Below, piece after piece: positions 1 through 7,504 of a DNA stretch of 64,000 nucleotides. This DNA comes from CAVWGP01 sp963754645 (GTDB taxonomy: Bacteria; Pseudomonadota; Alphaproteobacteria; Bin65). Both the position numbers and the translations under genes were made by a program. The notes below the pieces were generated by a model. The model saw only the letters and a list, made by a program, of their open reading frames with translations. It did not search any database and was not told the DNA's origin. The stretch covers positions 1,240,001 to 1,304,000 of the forward strand of contig CAVWGP010000011.1 of assembly GCA_963754645.1 (NCBI GenBank), read 5' to 3'. Each line of letters begins with the position of its first letter. Within the stretch, counting starts at the first letter, position 1.

Positions 1-195
1 GCGACGATCGTGGCTGCCGGCGTCCTGCTGATCGCAATCCCGATCTCGGTGCTTGCCTATCTCGGCTACCGCGTCTGGTCGTCGCTGGCGCGAACGCCGC
101 GCCGGCCCAATGGCGGCATCGTCATCGAAGGCAATTACGAAGTCGTGCGCAGCGAAACCGAGCCGCCGCGCCGCGACGGCAACTGGCGGCGCTAA
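1..195 (+). CDS. C-terminal end of an unrecognised membrane protein (partial)
   Basis: The reading frame is open from the first base of the window and stops at 193-195, so the true start lies outside. The visible 64 residues begin with a hydrophobic stretch (VLLIAIPISVLAYLGY) that would form one membrane helix, followed by a basic tail rich in Arg and Pro that would lie in the cytoplasm under the positive-inside rule. A GTG at position 10 could serve as a start for a 61-residue protein, but no ribosome binding site can be judged because the upstream DNA is missing. No family is recognised. It converges with the cupin gene, three bases away. Confidence 0.45.
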   Translation, partial: ATIVAAGVLLIAIPISVLAYLGYRVWSSLARTPRRPNGGIVIEGNYEVVRSETEPPRRDGNWRR

Positions 196-198
196 GCG

Positions 199-663
199 TT
201 ACTTGTTCTTGACCGCGCGTAGCTTCGGCTTCGCCGGCTTGTCGATATCGTAGCCCGACTTCACGCCGTCGAGGCCGACGAACATGTTCGGCTTGCGGTA
301 GATTCCCAAAATCACGGCGCCGGTTTCGCTGGCGTTCTCGTGGAACGACCCCGCCTTGCGCCAGACATATTCGCCGGCGCCGCAATTCCCGTCATGATCC
401 GCCATCGAGCCCTCAAGCACGAAGGCCTGCTCCAGCTCGGGATGCTTGTGCATCGGTAAGCGGGCGCCGGGCTCGAGCTTGATGAGGCACGTCATCTCGC
501 CCTTGGCCTTGTCTTCGTACAGGACCTTGATCCAAACCTTCTCGAACTGCGTCGTCGACCATGCCATGTCCTGGGGCCGGACATAGGTCGATCCGCCGAT
601 CGTCGGTTGCACTTTCGGCTGGCGCCGCGGTGCATGCGCGATTTTCCGGGCTGCTTGGGCCAT
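199..663 (-). CDS. Small cupin-domain protein (ChrR-like cupin)
   Basis: A 154-residue single-domain cupin. The cupin 1 motif is clear: a Gly-Ala-Arg-Leu run followed by PMHKHPELEQAFVLEG, giving the metal-binding His-x-His and Glu; a second half carries SFHENAS, supplying the last His. Such proteins bind a divalent metal in a beta-barrel and act as small dioxygenases, isomerases or sensors; the substrate cannot be told from sequence. The ATG at 663 is chosen over an upstream in-frame start at 759 because a GAGGCGAGGA ribosome binding site precedes it and the extra N-terminal residues are low-complexity. It is divergent from the binding protein at 829. Confidence 0.75.
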   Translation of the reverse strand: MAQAARKIAHAPRRQPKVQPTIGGSTYVRPQDMAWSTTQFEKVWIKVLYEDKAKGEMTCLIKLEPGARLPMHKHPELEQAFVLEGSMADHDGNCGAGEYVWRKAGSFHENASETGAVILGIYRKPNMFVGLDGVKSGYDIDKPAKPKLRAVKNK

Positions 664-828
664 GTTCGCTATCCTCGCCTCTGGCTTCGATCTCCGGGAT
701 TGCCGGCCGCACGGCCGTCTGCCCAACCCAATTATGAGCGCGGGGCGAGTGGACTTCAATCCGGCTTGCCGTACTATTGCGCCACCGTCCGGCCAGGCCG
801 CGCGGATGCATCCAGGGAGGAGAGGACC

Positions 829-1896
829 ATGAATCGCGACGACTCAACGCGCAATATCGATCGCCGTTCGTTCATTTCGATCGCCGCCGGCGGCACGGCG
901 CTCATAACAATTCCGGCGGCGCCGCTTTGGGCGCAGGCGGCGCGCCACGGCGGCATGGAATACGGCGTGGCCAGCATCGATTCGCTCTACTCGGCGATTT
1001 ACGTGACCATCAAGCAGGGCCACTTCGCGGCCGAGGGCCTCGATGTCAACTACATGAATTCGCAAAGCGGCCCGCGCTCGAAACAAATGCTGGCAGCCGG
1101 CCAATTGTTCATCACCACGACCGGCGTCAACGATTCGGTGGCGCTCAGCCTCGCCGGCAAATCCTCGACCGTGGTGTTGAGCCTCGACCGCCGCGTGCCC
1201 TTCGCCAATCTTCTCGTGCACAAGGACAATTTCGGACCCGGCAAAATTCAATCGGTGAAAGACCTGGCCGGCAAGTCGATCGCCGTGACGCAACCGCAGG
1301 CCGCGACCTGGCTGATGGCGATCTACATCGCCGACCGCGCCGGGATCAAGGACAAGGTCACGGTGCGCGGCCTCGGCGATTTCGTCACCATGCTCGGCGC
1401 GGTGAAGAGCAAACAAGTCGAAGCCACCATCGCCACGATTTCGATGATCGACGCCGCGAAGCAGGAAGGCTGGGGCGTGCCGCTGTTCGACGTCACCGAC
1501 GAGAAAACCTGGAACGAAACTTTCGGCGGCGACGTGCCCGGCGTCGGCTGCTACGTGCTGACGGAAAACATCGCCAAGCGCGGCCCGGCGATCCAAGCCT
1601 TCGTCAACGCCGTGGTAAAAGGCCAGGATTGGGTCAAGTCGAATTCGACCGAGGCGATCGTCAGCCTGATATACCAGGATTTTCTCAGCGGCTTCCCGCG
1701 CGAGGCCGTGATCCGCGCGATCAATGCCTACAAGAGCAGTCTGTGGAATTACACCAACGTTTTGTCGAAGGAGACCTACGACCGCCTGATTGCGATCATG
1801 GGCGACGGGCGGCAGTTCAGCAACGACGAACTCAAGGCCGTGCCTTACGATAAATCGGTCGACATGAGCTTCGTGCGCAAGGCGCGCAAACTCTAG
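829..1896 (+). CDS. NMT1/SsuA-type ABC transporter substrate-binding protein
   Basis: A 355-residue periplasmic binding protein of the NMT1/THI5-like family used by sulfonate, nitrate, taurine and pyrimidine-precursor importers. The N terminus has a twin-arginine signal (DRRSFISIAAGG, Arg12-Arg13) and an Ala-rich hydrophobic region ending near LWAQA, so export through Tat is likely. The body shows the family pattern: an early YGVASIDSLYSAIYV strand, GHFAAEGLDV, and KDLAGKSIAV. The ATG at 829 follows a strong AGGGAGGAGAGG site; upstream extensions are out of character. The ATPase and permease genes follow directly, making a complete three-gene importer. The ligand is unknown. Confidence 0.85.
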   Translation: MNRDDSTRNIDRRSFISIAAGGTALITIPAAPLWAQAARHGGMEYGVASIDSLYSAIYVTIKQGHFAAEGLDVNYMNSQSGPRSKQMLAAGQLFITTTGVNDSVALSLAGKSSTVVLSLDRRVPFANLLVHKDNFGPGKIQSVKDLAGKSIAVTQPQAATWLMAIYIADRAGIKDKVTVRGLGDFVTMLGAVKSKQVEATIATISMIDAAKQEGWGVPLFDVTDEKTWNETFGGDVPGVGCYVLTENIAKRGPAIQAFVNAVVKGQDWVKSNSTEAIVSLIYQDFLSGFPREAVIRAINAYKSSLWNYTNVLSKETYDRLIAIMGDGRQFSNDELKAVPYDKSVDMSFVRKARKL

Positions 1897-1947
1897 CCGA
1901 GATATCGCGGCCGTGGGCCGACGCGCGGCGCCCGCCCGAGCGCGCGC

Positions 1948-2751
1948 ATGATCGAGATCGATCGCGTCGGCCAGGTCTATCTGACCAAGACCCGCGAAAT
2001 CTGGGCGATCGGCGAGATCAGCGCGACGATCGGGGCCGGCGAGTTCGTGTCGATCGTCGGCCCCAGCGGCTGCGGCAAGAGCACGCTGCTCAACATCATC
2101 GCCGGCTTCACCGCGCCGACCACGGGCTCGGTGCGCGTCGCCGGCGCCAAGGTCGATCGGAAAATTCCGCCGAATCTCGGTTATATTTTTCAGAAAGACA
2201 CGGTGCTGCCCTGGTACCGCGTGCGCGACAATATCGCGCTTGGCCTGCGCTATCGCGGCACGCCGGAAGGTGAAATCAAGGCGAAGGTCGCGGCGCTGCT
2301 GACGCTCGGCCATCTCGAGGGCTTCGGCGACGTCTATCCGCATCAGCTTTCGGGCGGCATGCGCCGGCGCGTCGCCTTGCTGATGACGCTGGCCTGCGAT
2401 CCGACCATTCTGCTGCTCGACGAACCCTTCGGCGCGCTCGACACGCATACCAAAACGCTGCTCCACAAGGAGCTGATCGAAATCTGGCGCAAGATGCGCC
2501 AGACCGTGGTGCTGGTGACGCACAATCTCGACGAAGCGGTCACGCTGTCGGATCGGGTTATCGTGCTGTCCGCGCCGCCGAGCCGCATCCTGCTCGATTG
2601 CCGCATCGACATCGCGCATCCGCGCGACGTGTTCACGGTGCGCGAGACGGCGGCCTTCGCCCATCATTTCCAGGCGATTTGGAAGGTCCTTGGCGAACAG
2701 TTCCGCACCGGCGCCGCCGAGGAACTCTCGCCCGAAGCAGTGCGCTCATGA
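1948..2751 (+). CDS. ABC transporter ATPase, SsuB/TauB type
   Basis: A 267-residue cytoplasmic ATPase that powers the importer whose binding protein lies 51 bases upstream. Walker A is GPSGCGKST (residues 38-46), the signature is LSGGMRRR, Walker B is ILLLDEP and the switch His is in VLVTHNLDEA. The sequence FQKDTVLPWYRVRDNI around the Q-loop is typical of the nitrate/taurine/sulfonate subfamily. The stop codon overlaps the ATG of the permease by four bases, indicating translational coupling. Confidence 0.9.
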   Translation: MIEIDRVGQVYLTKTREIWAIGEISATIGAGEFVSIVGPSGCGKSTLLNIIAGFTAPTTGSVRVAGAKVDRKIPPNLGYIFQKDTVLPWYRVRDNIALGLRYRGTPEGEIKAKVAALLTLGHLEGFGDVYPHQLSGGMRRRVALLMTLACDPTILLLDEPFGALDTHTKTLLHKELIEIWRKMRQTVVLVTHNLDEAVTLSDRVIVLSAPPSRILLDCRIDIAHPRDVFTVRETAAFAHHFQAIWKVLGEQFRTGAAEELSPEAVRS

Positions 2752-3614
2752 ACGCGCCGCAACCGCACGGCATCGACCGCGCCCAGCGCCTGCGCGAGAT
2801 CGCGCGCGAGGCGCAACGCGCGCGCCGCGTCATTCTGGTTTGGCAAGTCTCGCTGCTGCTGGCATTCCTCGCGGTGTGGGAATTCGCCACGCGGATTCCG
2901 TGGCTGGCGCAAAACATCAATGTCTTCGATCCGTTTTTCGTCAGCCGCCCGTCGCTGGTGGCGCTGAAGCTCTACGATTGGACGCTCGGCGCCAAGGCCG
3001 GCTATTTGTGGCCGAACCTGTTTTCGACCTTGGGCGCAACCTTTCTCGGCCTCATCGTCGCGGTCAGCTCCGGCTTCGCCGTCGGCCTGCTGTTCAGCCA
3101 GCGGCGCAAGCTCGCCGCGGTGCTGTCGCCGTTCATCGTGGCGCTCAATTCGCTGCCGCGCATCGCCTTCGTGCCGCTGATCACCATGATTTTCGGCCTC
3201 GGCGTCGCCTCCAAGGTCGTGACCGCGTGGTTCATCGTTTTCTTCCTGGTATTTTTCAACACCTTCAAGGGCGCGCTCAGCATCGAGCGCGAGCTGATGG
3301 ATTTCTGCCGCACGCTCGGCGCCAGCGAGCGCCAGATCACGCGCACCGTGCGCATCCCCAATGCGCTCGCCTGGACTTTCACCGCGCTGCCCAATGCGGT
3401 GAGCTTCTCGCTGATCGGCGTCGTGCTGTCGGAATTCGTCGGCTCGACGCGCGGCATGGGCTACCTCATCACGCTCGCGCTGGCGACGCTCAATTCCGCC
3501 GACATGTTCGCCGCCTTGACCGTGCTCTGCATCGTCGGCGTCGTCCTGGTGATGATCTTCCGCCTGCTCGAACGCCGCGTCCTGCGCTGGGCGCCGGAAT
3601 TCAGGGAAGGGTAG
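2748..3614 (+). CDS. ABC transporter permease, SsuC/TauC type
   Basis: A 288-residue inner-membrane permease of the BPD_transp_1 family with about six hydrophobic helices. The EAA cytoplasmic loop that contacts the ATPase is recognisable (ELMDFCRTLGASERQI followed by TRTVRIPNALAW). The start ATG at 2748 overlaps the ATPase stop in an ATGA arrangement; longer in-frame extensions into the ATPase gene are rejected. With the two preceding genes it forms an importer for a small oxyanion-like or heterocyclic solute, the exact one not evident. Confidence 0.88.
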   Translation: MNAPQPHGIDRAQRLREIAREAQRARRVILVWQVSLLLAFLAVWEFATRIPWLAQNINVFDPFFVSRPSLVALKLYDWTLGAKAGYLWPNLFSTLGATFLGLIVAVSSGFAVGLLFSQRRKLAAVLSPFIVALNSLPRIAFVPLITMIFGLGVASKVVTAWFIVFFLVFFNTFKGALSIERELMDFCRTLGASERQITRTVRIPNALAWTFTALPNAVSFSLIGVVLSEFVGSTRGMGYLITLALATLNSADMFAALTVLCIVGVVLVMIFRLLERRVLRWAPEFREG

Positions 3615-3656
3615 GGCGAATATTCGACGGGCGCCCGCCTTGTTTCGCGGAAAATA

Positions 3657-3673
3657 TTACGTATGTTACGTAT
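3657..3673 (+). promoter_or_regulatory. Candidate autoregulatory operator of the toxin-antitoxin pair
   Basis: Two direct copies of TTACGTAT (3657-3664 and 3666-3673) repeat with a 9-base period, each holding the hexamer palindrome TACGTA. They sit 29 bases before the antitoxin ATG in a locally AT-rich stretch. Antitoxins of the Phd/YefM family bind short palindromes in their own promoter, so this is a reasonable operator; that role is inferred. Confidence 0.5.
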
Positions 3674-3701
3674 ATCTCTTGACGACGCTGGAGGCACATT
3701 C

Positions 3702-3956
3702 ATGCGCAAGCCGGTTGCGGCGGCCGAAGTCCAGAAAAGCTTTGGCGTTTATCAGGACAAGGCCTTGGTCGCGCCCGTTACGGTGACAAAATACGGCAGA
3801 CCGTCGGTCGTAATCTTGTCGGCGTCGGAATACGCCCGCCTCAGGAAGCTCGACCGGCGGTCGCTCGCGGTCGCCGAATTGAGCAAGTCCGATATCGCGG
3901 CCATCAAGGCCGCGCGCATTCCGAAGCGGCGGCGCTATCGCAGCGGCGCCCTATGA
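3702..3956 (+). CDS. Type II antitoxin, Phd/YefM-like
   Basis: An 84-residue protein with the Phd/YefM fold pattern: an N-terminal AAEVQKSFGVYQDKAL helix region, then VTVTKYGRPSVVILSASEYARL, the conserved core that dimerises and binds DNA. The C-terminal third is Lys/Arg-rich and likely disordered, as expected of the segment that wraps the toxin. ATG at 3702 has a GGAGG site at 3690-3694. The stop overlaps the ATG of the toxin gene by four bases. The likely role is to neutralise the toxin and repress the pair through the TACGTA repeats just upstream. Confidence 0.75.
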   Translation: MRKPVAAAEVQKSFGVYQDKALVAPVTVTKYGRPSVVILSASEYARLRKLDRRSLAVAELSKSDIAAIKAARIPKRRRYRSGAL

Positions 3957-4405
3957 AAATCCGGCGATGCCGCTGCCGCGTCCGGCAACCCGGCTTGGTC
4001 ATCCGTTATGCTAATCTTTGGCGCCACGAGCATCGCCAGGGACGGATCGAAGGCGTTAAGGACCGGCCCTGCGCGGTCGTTCTCGCGACCATGTCCCGGA
4101 AGGGCGACCTCATCGTCACCGTTGCGCCGATAACGCATCGGGCGCCGAACGATCCGAAGGCGGCCGTCGCCCTCGCGCCGAAAGTAAAGCGGCATCTTGG
4201 CCTCGATCGGGAGGCTTCCTGGATCGTTGCCGACGAGGTCAACCAATTTGTCTGGCCCGGGCCAGATCTTCGGCCCGTCTCACGCAGCGAGCCCGATCGA
4301 TTCGATTATGGGTTTCTGCCCGAAGACGTCTTCGCCGAGCTGCGCGACAAGATCGTCGCGGTTTATCAGGATCGCCAACTTCGTGTCATCTCTCGGCCCA
4401 TGTGA
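3953..4405 (+). CDS. PemK/MazF-like toxin
   Basis: A 150-residue protein whose middle matches the PemK/MazF endoribonuclease family: LWRHEHRQGRIEGVKDRPCA then VVLATMSRKGDLIVTVAPIT, containing the KDRP motif and the strand carrying the Thr/His active-site region. A C-terminal segment (PEDVFAELRDKIVAVY) resembles the last family helix. Its start overlaps the antitoxin stop (ATGA). Members cut mRNA when the antitoxin is lost. The N-terminal 20 residues are basic and atypical, so the true start could be the GTG-like codon further in. A PemK-like toxin with a Phd/YefM-like antitoxin is a less common pairing. Confidence 0.68.
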   Translation: MKIRRCRCRVRQPGLVIRYANLWRHEHRQGRIEGVKDRPCAVVLATMSRKGDLIVTVAPITHRAPNDPKAAVALAPKVKRHLGLDREASWIVADEVNQFVWPGPDLRPVSRSEPDRFDYGFLPEDVFAELRDKIVAVYQDRQLRVISRPM

Positions 4406-4431
4406 CCGGGCGCAATCGGCGTACGCCGCCA

Positions 4432-5166
4432 TCAATCGTTCACGTTCGTCTTGAACCCCGCGCGGCGCACCCAGTATTCCCAGGCGCGGGCTTGCGACAG
4501 CGGCTTGAACAGCGTGTCGGCGGTGAGCTTGATTTCGCCGTCGCTGAGATAGGTGACCTGGCCCATTTCGCGCGCGTCCTTCAGGAGCGCGGCGTTGATC
4601 ATCAGATAGATCGCGACGAAGACCGTGGCCTTGAGATCGTGCGTCGCGATCACGGCGCCGTGGCCGCGCATCAGCGCAACGCGGCCCTTGGCCACCGCCT
4701 TGGCCAGCGAGCGGCCCATCTCGTTCTTGGTCACCAGCATGTTGGTGTCGCCGAAATCGTCGCGGATGTCCCAGATCGGCACCTCGGTGCCGATGCCGGC
4801 CGCCATGTGCCAGATCGGCTTGACGACGCTCGAAGTGACGCCGAACGGCACCAGCGAATGCGCGTGGTTGTGGCACACCGACATGAGATCGGGCCGCGCC
4901 TGGTAGAGGCAGCCGTGAATCGGCCGCTCGGAATAGAGCGCGCGCTTCTCGTCGCCCACCGCGTTGCTCTCGAGATCGAATTCGACGATGTCGCCGAGCT
5001 CGACAAGCTCGGGGCTGCGCGAGCGCGCCATGAAATAACGGTCGGCGCGCTCGGGGTGGCGGATGCTGATATGGCCGAAGGCGTCGATCACGCCTTCATG
5101 CGCCAGGATGCGGTTGGCGATGACGAGCTCATCGAGCGCGGCGGCGGTTTTGGGCGAGTGCGGCAT
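4432..5166 (-). CDS. Class II aldolase/adducin family protein
   Basis: A 244-residue zinc-dependent class II aldolase-fold protein (fuculose-phosphate aldolase type). Visible elements are GHISIRHP, the ERPIHGCLYQARPDLMSVCH region followed by NHAH (zinc ligands) and MRGHGAVIATHD, which supplies the final His. It probably cleaves or decarboxylates a small hydroxy-acid or sugar phosphate; the substrate is unknown. The ATG at 5166 is preferred because GGAG stands six bases before it, whereas an in-frame TTG at 5181 lacks a site. A second class II aldolase lies at 58390, not closely similar. A dispersed inverted repeat begins just upstream of the start. Confidence 0.82.
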   Translation of the reverse strand: MPHSPKTAAALDELVIANRILAHEGVIDAFGHISIRHPERADRYFMARSRSPELVELGDIVEFDLESNAVGDEKRALYSERPIHGCLYQARPDLMSVCHNHAHSLVPFGVTSSVVKPIWHMAAGIGTEVPIWDIRDDFGDTNMLVTKNEMGRSLAKAVAKGRVALMRGHGAVIATHDLKATVFVAIYLMINAALLKDAREMGQVTYLSDGEIKLTADTLFKPLSQARAWEYWVRRAGFKTNVND

Positions 5167-5196
5167 GCGAAACTCCGGCAAAAACAGGGAAGTTCA

Positions 5197-5291
5197 CCAC
5201 AGAGACACAGAGGCACTGAGTAGGGAAGAAGGAAACAATGCGGGCCGAAGGCCCGCGAAAAAATCTTCTCTGTGCCTCTGTGCCTCTGTGG
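5197..5291. repeat. Dispersed inverted-repeat element, copy A (CACAGAG type)
   Basis: The arms CCACAGAGACACAGAGG and CCTCTGTGCCTCTGTGG are near-perfect inverted repeats of about 28 bases, separated by a spacer that itself holds a strong hairpin (GCGGGCC GAA GGCCCGC). The arms consist of CACAGAG-like heptamers. The element fills the gap between the aldolase start and the end of the luciferase-like gene, whose stop codon lies two bases beyond the right arm. A related element with G replacing A at the variable position is at 7079-7189. No coding potential. Confidence 0.75.
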
Positions 5292-5292
5292 T

Positions 5293-6306
5293 TCAACTAT
5301 CTTTCGCGGCGGGCATGACGTGTTCGGCGAACAGCGTTATCGAGCGCTCGGCCTCTGCCAGCGTCATGTCGCCGAAGGCGAAGCGCGAGATCCAATAATT
5401 GCAACCGCTGACGCGGATATGGTCGAGCACCGCGTCGCGCACCTCGGCGGGCGCGCCGGCGATGGCGATGCCGGCCTCGATCATCTCGTCGAAGCTCGCC
5501 GTGTAGGTGACCGAAATCGGCTTGGAGCCGAAGCGGCGCCACAGCCAGGTGAACGAGTCGTGCCAGCGCGCATAGGCGCGGCGGCCGATCGCCAGCGCTT
5601 CGCCGCGCGTCGGCGCCACGACGATGTGGCGGCCGAGGCCGAGCCTGGGCAAGGGCAGGGCGCCATGGCCGGCGGCGTCCCATTCCGCGCGGTAGCGGCG
5701 CACGATCTCGCGCATCAGCGCCGGGTTGACGTGGCTCACCGTGTTGATCTTGTTGCGCGCCAGCCACGGCGCCGCCTCGGGATTGATCGCGCCGTACCAC
5801 AGCGGCGGATGCGGCGCCTGGGCCGGGCGCAGGATCATCGGCACTTTGTCGATCGTGTAATATGTCCCGCGAAAATCGAGGACCTCGCTCGCCAGGCCCT
5901 GGCGGATGAGATCGAGCGCCTCGACATAGCGCGCCTGGGTTTCCTTGGGATCGACGCCGTAGAACGCGACCTCGTAGGGCGAGATGCCGCGCCCGACGCC
6001 GAGCAGGAGCCGGCCGCGGCTCATCTGGTCGAGCATGCAGATTTCCTCGATCAGGCGCAGCGGATGATAGAGCGGCAGGATGTAGATCAGCGGGCCGAAG
6101 CGCAGGCGCCGGGTGCGCTGCGCCACCGCGGCGAGGAACAGGCCCGGGCTCGGCGCCAGGCCGAGCGGCGTCGCGTGGTGTTCGGCGATGTGATAGCCGT
6201 AAAAGCCGAGCCGGTCGTAATGCGCGGCGAGGACCAGGCGCTGCTCGTAGAAATCGGCGAGCCCAGCACCACTGGTATCGAGATGATCGAAGACGCCGAA
6301 GTCCAA
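5293..6306 (-). CDS. LLM-class flavin-dependent oxidoreductase
   Basis: A 337-residue luciferase-like monooxygenase fold protein, probably using reduced FMN or F420. The N terminus has the usual MDFGVFDH strand, GFYGYHIAEHHATP, then GPLIYILPLYHPLRLIEEI and the characteristic QMSRGRLLLGVGRGISPYE. Length is normal for the family. These enzymes oxygenate or desulfonate small substrates; the substrate is not predictable. It is followed after a repeat by the aldolase and preceded four bases away by the DUF4286-like gene, so the three minus-strand genes may be one transcript. Confidence 0.88.
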   Translation of the reverse strand: MDFGVFDHLDTSGAGLADFYEQRLVLAAHYDRLGFYGYHIAEHHATPLGLAPSPGLFLAAVAQRTRRLRFGPLIYILPLYHPLRLIEEICMLDQMSRGRLLLGVGRGISPYEVAFYGVDPKETQARYVEALDLIRQGLASEVLDFRGTYYTIDKVPMILRPAQAPHPPLWYGAINPEAAPWLARNKINTVSHVNPALMREIVRRYRAEWDAAGHGALPLPRLGLGRHIVVAPTRGEALAIGRRAYARWHDSFTWLWRRFGSKPISVTYTASFDEMIEAGIAIAGAPAEVRDAVLDHIRVSGCNYWISRFAFGDMTLAEAERSITLFAEHVMPAAKDS

Positions 6307-6310
6307 GGGT

Positions 6311-6640
6311 CTAGCGGTCGAGCGCGAAGGCGACGGCGCCGATGCCGCGCTGAACCCGGATCGCGTCGCCGAACGCCTTGATCTCGGCGCCGATCTTCGC
6401 CGTGATGGGGTGCTTGAAATAGGCCTCGAGCCCGTCGCGCGAGGCGACGCCGTAGATGTTGAGATAGGCCTGCCAGCCCTTGTCGTCCTTGTCCTCGAGC
6501 TTGACGCAGCGCGCCCAATAGGCGCCGGCGTGTTCGGCGACCTCGGCCATGTGGCCGCCCGTCATCCAGCCCAGCACCTTCGCCTCCGCCTTGGGATCGA
6601 CCCACCAGCGCACGACGTACAAACACTTCGCGTCTTTCAT
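6311..6640 (-). CDS. Small DUF4286-like / ferredoxin-fold protein
   Basis: A 109-residue cytoplasmic protein. It resembles the DUF4286 family: an opening strand YVVRWWVDPKAEAKVLGWM, a central YLNIYGVASRDGLEAYFKHP and a closing helix with AEIKAFGDAIRVQR. That layout suggests an alpha/beta dimeric ferredoxin-like barrel. ATG at 6640 follows a GGGGAGGAGA site; an upstream in-frame start at 6718 would run into the repeat array and is rejected. It ends four bases before the luciferase-like gene, suggesting co-transcription. Function unknown. Confidence 0.7.
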   Translation of the reverse strand: MKDAKCLYVVRWWVDPKAEAKVLGWMTGGHMAEVAEHAGAYWARCVKLEDKDDKGWQAYLNIYGVASRDGLEAYFKHPITAKIGAEIKAFGDAIRVQRGIGAVAFALDR

Positions 6641-6704
6641 CGCATTCTCCTCCCCAGCGACATGAGGCTGCGTCCTAGCACGCCGCCCGCTTCCGGCGCC
6701 ATCG

Positions 6705-7054
6705 CCGAAGGTGCTCATCGGTTTCCGGCTAAGTGCTTGATCTATTCGAAGATGCTCATCTGTGTGTGTTGGGAAAAACGGGGGCGTTGATCATCTTCGA
6801 GAATATCAAGGGCTTAGCTCGACCGACGCCGCGATTATGGGCAATGCCCGTCGCTATAAATTCTAGTCGTTTCGCAATAAGTGCTTGATAAATCGGGCTG
6901 CGGCCGCTTTCGCGCCCGAGACAATCGCGATTTTGATCATCTTCGACCGAATCAAGGGCTTAGCCAAATATTATGGCGCGAATTTCGCGCTAAGTGCTTG
7001 ATCTGGTCGAAGATGATCATCGGCGGGTATTCGGCCCAGGATGAGCACCTTCGG
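6705..7054. repeat. Array of alternating 33-bp repeats (BIME-like)
   Basis: This intergenic stretch carries a motif whose consensus is CTAAGYSCTTGAT-N4-TCGAAGATGATCAWC. Clear copies lie at 6727-6760 (+), 6786-6818 (-), 6931-6965 (-) and 6989-7021 (+), with a degenerate left half at 6876-6892 (+). The array is bordered by inverted right-half copies at 6705-6720 (+) and 7039-7054 (-) that match each other over 15 bases. Each copy contains TTGATC and GATCA parts able to fold. No gene is seen between 6641 and 7298 other than this array and the repeat at 7079. It may act on mRNA ends or bind a protein; both are guesses. Confidence 0.7.
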
Positions 7055-7078
7055 AGGCTGGGTGGAAGTTCAAGTGAA

Positions 7079-7189
7079 CCACGGAGTCACGGAGGCACAG
7101 CGGAAGTCACGGAGGAACTTCTTCGCGCGCGCAGGGGCATTCCCTTCTTTTCTTTCTTCTCCGGTCTCCGTGTCTCCGTGCCTCCGTGG
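7079..7189. repeat. Dispersed inverted-repeat element, copy B (CACGGAG type)
   Basis: The arms CCACGGAGTCACGGAGGCAC and GTGTCTCCGTGCCTCCGTGG are imperfect inverted repeats about 26 bases long. The arrangement matches copy A at 5197-5291, but the A of each CACAGAG unit is G, and the spacer is different and pyrimidine-rich. It begins 25 bases after the alternating array and has no coding potential of its own. Confidence 0.7.
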
Positions 7190-7298
7190 CGAGACTTGCT
7201 TTCCTTGCTTCCGGCCACGATGTCGCGAAGAACGAATTGCGATGGGATCGAACGGATTCCGGACCGGCGAGGAACCGAACAGGGCGCGAAAAAAGCGG

Positions 7299-7504
7299 GT
7301 TCCGCCGGGCCGGATCGGCGAAGCGGATCGATCCGTCGGATCGATCCGATCGTCAACGGCAAGCGCAGTATCGGCCGCTATTTCGGAACCTCCGCGCGCT
7401 TCTGGCTCAACCTGCAAAGCGCCTACGACCTCGAAACTGCCGAATGCGCAACCCTCGGTGCAATCGAGCGCGAGGTGCGCCCGCGTCCGCGGTTTGTCGC
7501 ATGA
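7299..7504 (+). pseudogene. higA: Remnant of a HigA-family antitoxin
   Basis: Translation from 7299 gives VPPGRIGE, and from 7349 in a different frame IVNGKRSI then GRYFGTSARFWLNLQSAYDL. Together these match the C-terminal half of HigA-type helix-turn-helix antitoxins (family pattern VPP-RI-EIVNGKRSI...RYFGTS-FWLNLQ-YDL). The two parts are separated by exactly 26 bases (7323-7348) that contain a tandem 13-mer, CGGATCGATCCGT then CGGATCGATCCGA; skipping them restores the frame. A further in-frame loss of about eight residues removes the usual segment between KRSI and GRYFGTS. The N-terminal helices are not recognisable and no HigB toxin is visible. From 7505 to 7609 nothing is seen. Confidence 0.7.

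Noticed and set aside
844..2667. Very long open frame on the minus strand across the NMT1 transporter genes
   Set aside because: GC-rich coding DNA commonly leaves antisense frames open; the translation is rich in His, Arg and Asp without family motifs, and the plus-strand genes are certain.
3628..3637. CGGGCGCCCG palindrome after the permease gene as a terminator
   Set aside because: A gapless 10-base palindrome without loop room and no following T-run.
5167..5181. Earlier TTG start for the class II aldolase
   Set aside because: The GGAG lies between the two candidates and so fits the ATG at 5166; no site precedes the TTG.
6705..7054. CRISPR array
   Set aside because: Copies alternate in orientation, spacing is irregular, and no cas genes are present.
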